From Pseudoroseomonas aestuarii (lineage in GTDB: Bacteria; Pseudomonadota; Alphaproteobacteria; Acetobacterales; Acetobacteraceae): a stretch of 64,000 bases of DNA. The stretch is from the NCBI RefSeq assembly GCF_042651065.1, contig NZ_JBHSCH010000001.1:1-64000 (forward strand). Direction: 5' to 3'. The first letter of the stretch is position 1. Each line of letters opens with the position of its first letter. Shown here piece after piece: positions 40,517 to 47,619 of this stretch. The translations under genes and the position numbers were made by a program. A model generated the notes under the pieces. That model was not told the DNA's origin. It did not search any database and worked only from the letters and a program-made list of their open reading frames with translations.

Positions 40517-41476
40517 CTAGCCCGCGTCGTCCAGGCCGATGGCGCGCAGCCGGGCGCGCTCCTCGTCCCAGCCCTGGCGTTCCTTGACGTTGAGGAACAG
40601 GTGGACGCGGCGCTCCAGCAGCTTCTCCAGCTCGGCGCGCGCCCGGCGGCCGATCTCCTTCACCTTGGAGCCGCCATCGCCGATCAGGATCGCCTTCTGC
40701 GTGGCGCGGCCGACATAGATGGTGCAGTCGATCCGCACCGAGCCGTCGCGCCGCTCCTGCCACTGCTCGGTCTCCACCGTGGCGTGGTGCGGCACCTCCT
40801 CATGCGTCTGCCGCAGGATCTGCTCGCGCACGATCTCGGCGGCCAGCATCCGCTCCGGCAGGTCGGAGAGCTCGTCCTCCGGGAACAGCCAGGGGCCGTA
40901 GGGCAGGCGGACGGCCAGCGCCGTCATCAGCCGGTCCAGCCCGTCGCCCTTCTCGGCGCTGATCATGAAGGTCTCCTCGAAGGAGAGCTGCTCGTTCAGC
41001 GTGGCGGTCAGCGGCAGCAGCCGCTTGGTGTCGATCAGGTCGGACTTGTTCAGCACCAGCCAGATCGGCACCTTGCTGCGCTTGAGGACGGAGATGATGG
41101 ATTCCACCGCCTCCGTCATGCCGGCGCGCGCATCGACGATCAGCAGCGCCACATCGGCGTCCTGCGCGCCTTCCCAGGCGGCGGCGACCATGGCGCGGTC
41201 GAGCCGCCGGCGGGGTGCGAAGATGCCCGGCGTGTCGGTCAGCACGATCTGCGTGCGGTCCTGCATCACCACGGCGCGGATGCGGAAGCGGGTGGTCTGC
41301 GGCTTCGGCGAGACGATGCTCACCTTGCTGCCGGCCAGCCGGTTCACCAGGGTGGACTTGCCGGCATTCGGCGCGCCCACCACGGCGACAAGGCCGCAGC
41401 GCGTCGGCGCCTCCGGTGTTCCGGCGGCGGGCGGGGGGGTGTTCGGGGTGTCGTTGGGCGGTGTGTCGTCGGTCAT
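40517..41476 (-). CDS. era: GTPase Era
   Basis: Essential GTPase for 30S ribosome maturation. It has 319 residues. G1 GAPNAGKS is at 34-41; the switch-I region has SKPQTTRFRI-like residues near 57; G3 DTPG is near 80; G4 NKSD is near 143; G5 SAEKG is near 175. The C-terminal KH domain has ILIGDGGSKVKEIGRRARAELEKLLERRVHLFLNVKER near 265. The ATG shares ATGA with the rnc stop, so the two are translationally coupled. The N-terminal 25 residues are Pro/Thr-rich and extra to the G domain. Confidence 0.96.
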   Translation of the reverse strand: MTDDTPPNDTPNTPPPAAGTPEAPTRCGLVAVVGAPNAGKSTLVNRLAGSKVSIVSPKPQTTRFRIRAVVMQDRTQIVLTDTPGIFAPRRRLDRAMVAAAWEGAQDADVALLIVDARAGMTEAVESIISVLKRSKVPIWLVLNKSDLIDTKRLLPLTATLNEQLSFEETFMISAEKGDGLDRLMTALAVRLPYGPWLFPEDELSDLPERMLAAEIVREQILRQTHEEVPHHATVETEQWQERRDGSVRIDCTIYVGRATQKAILIGDGGSKVKEIGRRARAELEKLLERRVHLFLNVKERQGWDEERARLRAIGLDDAG

Positions 41477-42174
41477 GTCTTGTTGCGTCCTGCCAGCCAG
41501 GCCTCGGCCGCCGCCTGCTCGGCCGCGCGCTTGGATTCGCCCTGTCCCTCCGCCTCGCGCCCGGCGGCGCGGACGGCCACGACGAAGACCGGCATATGGG
41601 ACGGCCCGGTGGTGGAAACCAGCCGGTATTCGGGGAGGCCCTCGGCGCGCCCCAGCGTGTATTCCTGCAGCCGGCTCTTGGCCGACATGGGCGGGGTCGG
41701 GTCGGCTTCCATGAAGGCGCCCCATTCGCGGCGGATGAAGCCGCGCGCCACCTCCAGCCCGGCATCGAGATAGAGGGCGCCGATCAGCGCCTCGGTCGCG
41801 TCGGCGATGACGGTGAAGCGGCCGCGCAGGCCCGTGCGCCCCTCGGCGGGGGGGATGCGCAGCGCGGCGGGCAGGCCGATCGCCTCGCCCACCTTGGCCA
41901 GCGTCTCGGCCGCGACCAGCACGGAGAGGCGCTTGCCGAGCGCCCCCTCGCGCTCCTCGGGGAAGCGCTCGGCCAGCCATTCGGCCATCACCAGCGCCAG
42001 CACGCGGTCGCCCAGGAATTCCAGCCGCTCGTTGGAATCGAGCATGCCGCGCCTGGGATCGGCAGCGGAGCGGTGGGTGAGGGCGTGCGAGAGCAGCCCC
42101 GGATCGTTGAAGCTGTGGCCGATGCGGGACAGGAAGGCCGCCCCGTCCGGCAGGGCGGGACCGGCCTTGCTCAT
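41473..42174 (-). CDS. rnc: Ribonuclease III
   Basis: Double-strand-specific endoribonuclease that processes rRNA and regulatory RNA. It has 233 residues. The catalytic signature NERLEFLGDRVL is at 48-59. The second metal-site region is ADATEALIGALYLDAG near 118. The C-terminal dsRNA-binding domain (about 160-230) has KSRLQEYTLGRAEGLPEYRLV and ESKRAAEQAAAEAWL. GGGAG precedes the ATG at 42174; a longer frame from 42267 overlaps lepB and was rejected. It overlaps era by 4 nt. Confidence 0.96.
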   Translation of the reverse strand: MSKAGPALPDGAAFLSRIGHSFNDPGLLSHALTHRSAADPRRGMLDSNERLEFLGDRVLALVMAEWLAERFPEEREGALGKRLSVLVAAETLAKVGEAIGLPAALRIPPAEGRTGLRGRFTVIADATEALIGALYLDAGLEVARGFIRREWGAFMEADPTPPMSAKSRLQEYTLGRAEGLPEYRLVSTTGPSHMPVFVVAVRAAGREAEGQGESKRAAEQAAAEAWLAGRNKT

Positions 42175-42187
42175 GCCGCCCGCTCCC

Positions 42188-42937
42188 TCACCGCACGCCC
42201 GAGAAGATGCGGTCCCAGCGCACCGCGAAGGGCCAGGCCCAGACTTCCCACCACGCCGCCGTGCCATCGACCGAGAAGAAGATCATCTCGGCGCGGCCCA
42301 CCAGGTTCTCCACCGGCACGAAGCCCACCGCGTTCATCTCGCGGCTGTCGAGGCTGTTGTCGCGGTTGTCGCCCATGGCGAAGACATGGCCGGCCGGCAC
42401 CACGTATTCGGTGGTGTTGTCGTACTGCCCGTCATCCGAGGCTTCCAGGATCTCGTGCCGCACGGGCGCGCCGCCGCCGGCGGCGGGCAGCGTCTCGCGG
42501 TAGCGGCGCACCGTCATGCGCGGGCCGTCGCCCTCCACCGTGTAGAGGCCGAGCCCCTCGCGCGGCACTTCCTGTCCGTTCAGGAACAGCCGGCCGCCGC
42601 GCACCTGGATCCGGTCGCCGGGCAGGCCGACGATGCGCTTGATGTAGTCCGTGCTGTTGTCGCGCGGGTACTTGAACACCGCCACGTCGCCGCGCGCCGG
42701 CAGCGAGCCGAAGATGCGGCCCTGGAACAGCTCCGGGCTGAACGGCATGGAGTGCCGCGAATAGCCATAGGCGTATTTCGAGACGAACAGGTAGTCGCCC
42801 ACCAACAGGGTGGGGATCATGCTGCCCGAGGGAATGTTGAAGGGCTCGAAGGCGACGGTCCGGATGCCGACGGCGATAAGCCCGGCATAGACCACGGTCT
42901 TGATGCTTTCGAGCCAGCCGCCGGTTTTCTTCGTCAT
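42188..42937 (-). CDS. lepB: Signal peptidase I
   Basis: Membrane serine protease that cleaves Sec and Tat signal peptides. It has 249 residues: one N-terminal transmembrane helix (about 12-30), then the catalytic Ser S39 in IPSGSMIPTL and catalytic Lys K100 in DYIKRIVGLPGDRI. The conserved GDNRDNSLDSR is near 195. It heads the lepB-rnc-era operon, 13 nt before rnc. Its upstream neighbour is not acpS or pdxJ as in many relatives; acpS sits about 14 kb away at 56639. Confidence 0.96.
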   Translation of the reverse strand: MTKKTGGWLESIKTVVYAGLIAVGIRTVAFEPFNIPSGSMIPTLLVGDYLFVSKYAYGYSRHSMPFSPELFQGRIFGSLPARGDVAVFKYPRDNSTDYIKRIVGLPGDRIQVRGGRLFLNGQEVPREGLGLYTVEGDGPRMTVRRYRETLPAAGGGAPVRHEILEASDDGQYDNTTEYVVPAGHVFAMGDNRDNSLDSREMNAVGFVPVENLVGRAEMIFFSVDGTAAWWEVWAWPFAVRWDRIFSGVR

Positions 42938-43025
42938 CGGATGGTGTGCGCGAGGCCCTGCTTCGGTACGCCGCGCCAGCCGCCGCGACCCAGGAGGGGG
43001 GTAGAGCGCGGCGCGGGGGGCGCTG

Positions 43026-44108
43026 TCAAGGAAGGGCGGGAGTCGGGCGGAGGGCGCCGGCCGCCCCGGCGCCGCCCGGAGCGCCCGCTGCCAGGCCGAA
43101 GGCACCGGCCAGCAGGCTGAGGGATTCGCGCCGCGCCGCCGGGTCGTGCACCGGTGTCAGCACCGCCACCTCCTCCGCGCCGAGTTCGGCCGCCAGCGCC
43201 TCCAGCCGCGCCTTCACCTGCTGCGGCGTGCCGATGATGGCCCGCGCCTGCATCCGCGCCAGCTTCTCCCGCTCCGCCTCGGTGTAGGGGTGCGCCGCGG
43301 CCTCCTCGGGCGTCGGCAGGGGCGGGTAGATGCCGCGGTCCCGCGAGAGGCGCCACAGCGCGCGGGAGGAGAACAGCCGCGCCGCCTCCGCCTCCGTGGC
43401 GGCGCAGAGGGCGAAGACGGCGATCGCCGCGCGAGGCGCCGGCAGCCGCCCCGCCTCGGCGCGGAAGCCCTGGCGGTAGAGCGACAGCGCCTGCTCTGCC
43501 CCCGCGCCATCGGTGATGAAATGCGCGAAGCAGTAGGGCAGGCCGAAATAGGCGGCGAGCTGGGCGCCGTAGTCGGAGCTGCCCAGCATCCACAGCTCCG
43601 GCCGCGTCGGCACCTCGGGCTGGGCGTGGACGTCGCGGAAGGGGTGGTTCACCGGCAGCCCCTCGCCGAGCCAGCCCAGCAATTCCTGCACCTGGGCCGG
43701 AAAGCGGTCGCCCTGGCCCAGCAACCCCTGCGCGGCAGCCGGGTTCAGCGCATAGGCGGTGCGCCCGTCGCTGCCCGGCGCGCGCCCCACCCCGAGGTCG
43801 ATCCGCCCCGGCGCGATCGCCTCCAGCACGCGGAACTGCTCGGCCACCTTCAGCGAGGAATAATGCGGCAGCATCACCCCCGCCGAGCCGACGCGGATGC
43901 GCCGCGTGGTGGCGGCGATGGCGGCGATCAAGATCTCGGGTGCGGCGCCGGCATGGCTGCGGCTGTTATGGTGCTCCGCCAGCCAGTAGCGGGCGTAGCC
44001 CAGCGCATCGGCATGCTGCGCCATGGCCAGGGTCTCGCGGATCGCCGCGTCGGCGCCGCGGCCGGAGGCGATGGTGGACTGGTCGAGGATGGAGAGAACG
44101 AGTGCCAT
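43026..44108 (-). CDS. LLM-class flavin-dependent oxidoreductase (YhbW-like)
   Basis: Luciferase-like monooxygenase-fold protein of 360 residues. Typical features are LSILDQSTIASGRGADAAIRETLAMAQHADALGYARYWLAEHHNSRSHAG at the N-terminus, VGSAGVMLPHYSSLKVAEQFRVLEAIAPGRIDLGVGRAPGSD near 72, and IIGTPQQVKARLEALA near 308. It belongs to the F420/FMN-independent YhbW-type group of uncertain substrate. It is divergent from a MarR-like regulator with only 46 bp between the starts, which suggests local control. Confidence 0.88.
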   Translation of the reverse strand: MALVLSILDQSTIASGRGADAAIRETLAMAQHADALGYARYWLAEHHNSRSHAGAAPEILIAAIAATTRRIRVGSAGVMLPHYSSLKVAEQFRVLEAIAPGRIDLGVGRAPGSDGRTAYALNPAAAQGLLGQGDRFPAQVQELLGWLGEGLPVNHPFRDVHAQPEVPTRPELWMLGSSDYGAQLAAYFGLPYCFAHFITDGAGAEQALSLYRQGFRAEAGRLPAPRAAIAVFALCAATEAEAARLFSSRALWRLSRDRGIYPPLPTPEEAAAHPYTEAEREKLARMQARAIIGTPQQVKARLEALAAELGAEEVAVLTPVHDPAARRESLSLLAGAFGLAAGAPGGAGAAGALRPTPALP

Positions 44109-44154
44109 GGCGGCAGGTTAGCGCCTTGCCGTCCCACGAAAAGGAAAAGCTGCC

Positions 44155-44568
44155 ATGGGGGAGGAAACCGCCAGCCGCGCCATGGTCGCGGCGCATACCG
44201 CCGTGATGCGCCGGCAGTTCGCGCTGCTGGGCTCCAGCCGGCTGCCGGCGGTGCGCGGGATGGAGCGGATCTGGTGCTTCATGGAGGCGGTGCGGGCCGC
44301 CCAGCGCGGCACGCGGCTGACGCAGAAGGATCTCTATGCCCTGAGCTCCGGGGCGCTGAGCATGGCCACCCTCTCCCGTGCCGTGGCCGACGGGGTGGAG
44401 CTTGGCTACCTGATGCAGCGCCCGGCGCCGGAGGACAGCCGGGTGCGGCTGATCGAGCCCACCCCTCTCGGCCTGCGCCGCCTGGCGGAGCTGGCGCCGG
44501 AGGCGATGGAGGAACTGCGCGCCGTGCTGGCCGGGGAGGAGGAGGACAGCACCCCGGCGGCCGACTAG
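44155..44568 (+). CDS. MarR-like winged-helix regulator
   Basis: DNA-binding protein of 137 residues. A winged helix is predicted at about 50-115: LTQKDLYALSSGALSMATLSRAVADGVELGYLMQRPAPEDSRVRLIEPTPLGLRRL, where the wing DSRVRLIEPTPLG matches the MarR DxRxxxxxLTxxG pattern. AAGGAAAAG precedes the ATG. It is divergent from the LLM oxidoreductase and convergent with kamA, overlapping its stop by four bases (CTAG). A role in sensing the oxidoreductase substrate is inferred from layout. Confidence 0.75.
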   Translation: MGEETASRAMVAAHTAVMRRQFALLGSSRLPAVRGMERIWCFMEAVRAAQRGTRLTQKDLYALSSGALSMATLSRAVADGVELGYLMQRPAPEDSRVRLIEPTPLGLRRLAELAPEAMEELRAVLAGEEEDSTPAAD

Positions 44569-45695
44569 GGCCGGCCCCCTCCGCCGCGGCCCGGGGGAGG
44601 CGCTGCGGCCTGCCCCGCCGCCGGGGCGCCCGCGCGCCCGGGGTGGCGGTGCGGCTGGTGGTCGAGCGGGCCTTCCACGAGCCAGTCCGCCCCGTCGGCG
44701 GTGGCGAAATCCGGCCCCAGCGGCGCCTTGCCGGCGCCGCCCGGCAGGTCCAGCACATAGGCCGGCCAGGCCAACCCGGTGAGCCGCCCCCGCAGCGCCC
44801 GCAGGATGGCGCGGCCCTCCGCGACCGGCACCTCGAAGCGCGCCGTGCCGGGGGCGCGATCCAGCTGGTGCAGGTAGTAGGGCTTCACCTGCGCGGCCAG
44901 CATGGCGCGGAACAATGCCGCCAGCGCCTCGGGGCTGTCGTTCACCCCGCGCAGCAGCACGCTCTGGCCGAGCAGCGCCACGCCGGCGCGGCGCAGCACC
45001 CGCAGCGCCGCCCGCGCGGGAGCGGCGAACTCCCGCGCGTGGTTGGCGTGCACGCAGAGGAACAGCGCCTTCTCGGTGCCCGCCAGGGCCTCGGCCAGGG
45101 CGGGCGTCACCCGCTCCGGCGCCGAGACGGGCACGCGCGAGTGCAGCCGGATGATGTCCAGATGCGGAATGGCCGAGAGCCGCGCCAGGATGTGCGCGAG
45201 GCGCCGGGGCGAGAGCATCAGCGGGTCGCCGCCGGTCAGGATCGCCTCGCGCACGGTCGGGGTGGCGGCGAACCAGTCCAGCGCCGCCTCCAGCTCCGCC
45301 TCCGAGAGCAGCCCGCCATCCGGCCCCACCACCTCGCGCCGGAAGCAGAAGCGGCAATAGACGGGGCAGGCCAGCAGCGGCTTCAGCAGGGCGCGGTCCG
45401 GGTAGCGGTGCACCACGCCCTTCACCGGGGTGAAGGGGGCGTCGCTGGTCGGATCGCTGCGCTCCTCGGGAAGGGTGGTCAGCTCGGCGATGTCGGGCAC
45501 ATATTGCCGGGCGATGGGGTCGGCCGGGTCGGCGCGGTCGATCAGCGCCTGCACCGCCGGGGTGAGGGCGATGGCGTAGGTCTCGGCCAGCCGCTCCAGC
45601 CCGGGCGCCAGATCGGGCGGCACCAGCCCGGCTTCCACCAGGGCGGCGGCGTCGCGCAGGGTGCGGGGCTTCAAAGGCGGGGAACCGTCGGGCAT
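44565..45695 (-). CDS. epmB: KamA/EpmB-type lysine 2,3-aminomutase
   Basis: Radical-SAM, PLP enzyme that converts lysine to beta-lysine for modification of elongation factor P. It has 376 residues. The iron-sulfur motif CPVYCRFC (C110, C114, C117) is intact, followed by FRREVV and ILTGGDPLMLSPRRLAHILARL near 153. The PLP lysine is in LLRGVNDSPEALAALFRAMLAAQVKPYYLHQLD near 255. The Cys zinc ligands of clostridial KamA are missing, as in EpmB. The tail is low-complexity (Pro, Gly, Arg). It is divergent from epmA with 38 bp between them; efp itself is not in the window. Confidence 0.9.
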   Translation of the reverse strand: MPDGSPPLKPRTLRDAAALVEAGLVPPDLAPGLERLAETYAIALTPAVQALIDRADPADPIARQYVPDIAELTTLPEERSDPTSDAPFTPVKGVVHRYPDRALLKPLLACPVYCRFCFRREVVGPDGGLLSEAELEAALDWFAATPTVREAILTGGDPLMLSPRRLAHILARLSAIPHLDIIRLHSRVPVSAPERVTPALAEALAGTEKALFLCVHANHAREFAAPARAALRVLRRAGVALLGQSVLLRGVNDSPEALAALFRAMLAAQVKPYYLHQLDRAPGTARFEVPVAEGRAILRALRGRLTGLAWPAYVLDLPGGAGKAPLGPDFATADGADWLVEGPLDHQPHRHPGRAGAPAAGQAAAPPPGRGGGGRP

Positions 45696-45733
45696 GGTGC
45701 GCGCGCCTTACGCCCGGAGGCCGCAGCGCCGCA

Positions 45734-46840
45734 ATGCCCGATCCCGCAACCCAGCCTTCCCTGCCCGTGTGGCACCCCGAGAGCCTGGCCCGCCGCCTGC
45801 CGGCGCTGCGCCGCCGTGCCCGCCTCGCCGCCGAGACCCGCGCCTTCTTCGCCGCGCGCGGCTACACCGAGGTGGAGACCCCCGCTCTGGTGCCGGCGCC
45901 GGGGATGGAGGTGCACCTCGCCGCCTTCCGCAGCGAGTTCCGCCCGATACTGGGTGAGGGCGGCTTCCCGCTCTGGCTGCGCACCTCGCCGGAGCTGGCG
46001 ATCAAGCGGCTGCTGGTGGCGGGCTGCGGGCCGGTGTTCGAGATCGCGCGGGTGTGGCGCAATGGCGAGGTCAGCCCGCGCCACGCGCCCGAATTCACCA
46101 TGCTGGAATGGTACCGCCCCGGCGCCACGCTGGCGGGGCTGATGGACGAGACGGAGGAATTCTGCCGCGCCGTGCTGCCGCCGCGCGTGGCCTTCGGCGG
46201 CGTGGAGACCGACCTGGCGGCGCCCTTCGAGCGGCTCACCGTGGCCGAGGCCTTCGCCCGCCATGCCGGCGGCCTCGACATCCTGGCCACGCTGGACGCG
46301 GCGGGGGAGGGCGACACGGCGGCGCTGCACGCGGCCGCCCGCGCCGCCGGCTTCACGCCGCGGCCGGCCGAGAACTGGGAGGATCTGTTCTTCCGCATCC
46401 TGCTGGAGCGGGTGGAGCCGGCGCTGGGCCGGGTGCGGGCCACCTTCCTCACCCACTGGCCGGCGCCCCAGGCGGCGCTGGCCCGGCGCGACCCGGCCGA
46501 TCCGCGCGTGGCGCTGCGCTTCGAGCTGTTCATGGCCGGCATCGAACTGGCCAATGCCTTCGACGAGCTGACGGATGCGGCGGAGCAGGCCACCCGCTTC
46601 GCCCGCGACGTGGCCGAGCGCCAGCGCCTGTATGGCGAGGGCTGGCCCGTGGACGGGGATTTCCTGGCCGCCCTGGCGCAGGGCATGCCGCCCACCGCCG
46701 GCATCGCGCTCGGCTTCGACCGGCTGGCCATGCTGGCGGCGGGGGCGGGCAGCGTGGCGGAGACGCTGTGGCTGGGCCACTGGCCCTATCCGGCAGGTCC
46801 CCTCGCGGATGAAACCGGGGAAGGGTCTTCAGGCCCCTGA
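45734..46840 (+). CDS. epmA: EF-P lysine aminoacylase EpmA (PoxA/GenX)
   Basis: Class II lysyl-tRNA-synthetase paralogue that ligates beta-lysine to elongation factor P, helping the ribosome at polyproline stretches. It has 368 residues and lacks a tRNA-binding domain, as expected. Class II motifs are visible: FFAARGYTEVETPALVPAPGMEVHL (motif 1), FEIARVWRNGEVSPRHAPEFTMLEWY (motif 2) near 107, and GIALGFDRLAML (motif 3) near 325. The window pairs it with kamA in divergent orientation. GGTGC-poor upstream sequence gives a weak ribosome site. Confidence 0.92.
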   Translation: MPDPATQPSLPVWHPESLARRLPALRRRARLAAETRAFFAARGYTEVETPALVPAPGMEVHLAAFRSEFRPILGEGGFPLWLRTSPELAIKRLLVAGCGPVFEIARVWRNGEVSPRHAPEFTMLEWYRPGATLAGLMDETEEFCRAVLPPRVAFGGVETDLAAPFERLTVAEAFARHAGGLDILATLDAAGEGDTAALHAAARAAGFTPRPAENWEDLFFRILLERVEPALGRVRATFLTHWPAPQAALARRDPADPRVALRFELFMAGIELANAFDELTDAAEQATRFARDVAERQRLYGEGWPVDGDFLAALAQGMPPTAGIALGFDRLAMLAAGAGSVAETLWLGHWPYPAGPLADETGEGSSGP

Positions 46841-46877
46841 ATCCCGGAACGATTCCCGGAAGAGTTCGCCGCCCCGC

Positions 46878-47606
46878 TCAGCGCCAGCGGGACAGCCAGC
46901 CCCGGCGCGGCGCCTCGCCCCCGGCGCGGCGCGCGCTGAGGGCCAGGGCGGCGGGGAACTCCACCGCGTTCAGCGTGACCGAATCGAAGCCCGCCTCGAT
47001 CACGCCGCGCCAGGCATCGGCGCCGTATTCGGTCTGCACCCGCCAGTCCTCGCCGCTCTGCGCCGGGTCGCCATGGTAGCTGGGAGGCAGCCCGGCCCGG
47101 CTGCGACTCATCCGCCCGACGATGATCGGCACCGTGTAGGCCAGCGTGCCGCCCGGCCGCAGCACGCGGTGGCATTCGCGCAGCGCGGCCGCCGGGTCCG
47201 GCACATGCTCCAGCGTGTCGGAATGCAGCACGGCGTCGAAGCTCGCATCGGCGAAGCTCAGCGCCTGCATGTCCTCCTGCGGATAGGTGGCGAGGCGGTA
47301 GCCGGGCATGGGCTTCAACGCCTCGCCCAGGCCGGCGGCGCCGTTCAGATCCAGCACCCGCAGCCGGCGCGCGGCGCGGCTGGTGGCGAAGCGGGCCAGC
47401 ACCGGCCCGCCTTCCCAGGCCGCGAGCAGGGCGCGCGCCAGCGCCATGGCGCGCAGATTGCCGCCGCAGGCGAGGCAGGTGCGGCCCTGCTGCCGGTCGA
47501 TATAGGCGGCCTCCTCGGCCGACAGCTCCCACTCCGCGATCAGGCCGGGCCACAGCACCGGCCGGTCCTCGAAGGCGGTTCCGCCGCAGATGGCGCAGAA
47601 GGTCAT
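46878..47606 (-). CDS. Class I SAM methyltransferase with N-terminal Cys pairs
   Basis: Methyltransferase of 242 residues. The start has CAICGG and CLACGG, likely a small zinc-binding or zinc-ribbon region (about 4-50). The methyltransferase core runs from RRLRVLDLNGAAGLGEAL, an atypical motif I, through ALSFADASFDAVLHSDTLEHVPDPAAALRECHRVLRPGGTLAYTVPI near 120, a standard Methyltransf_11 segment. It is last in the polysaccharide operon, 13 nt after the glycosyltransferase stop, with GGGAGAGG upstream. A role in decorating the surface glycan is inferred from position. Confidence 0.83.
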   Translation of the reverse strand: MTFCAICGGTAFEDRPVLWPGLIAEWELSAEEAAYIDRQQGRTCLACGGNLRAMALARALLAAWEGGPVLARFATSRAARRLRVLDLNGAAGLGEALKPMPGYRLATYPQEDMQALSFADASFDAVLHSDTLEHVPDPAAALRECHRVLRPGGTLAYTVPIIVGRMSRSRAGLPPSYHGDPAQSGEDWRVQTEYGADAWRGVIEAGFDSVTLNAVEFPAALALSARRAGGEAPRRGWLSRWR

Positions 47607-47619
47607 GCCCGGCCTCTCC

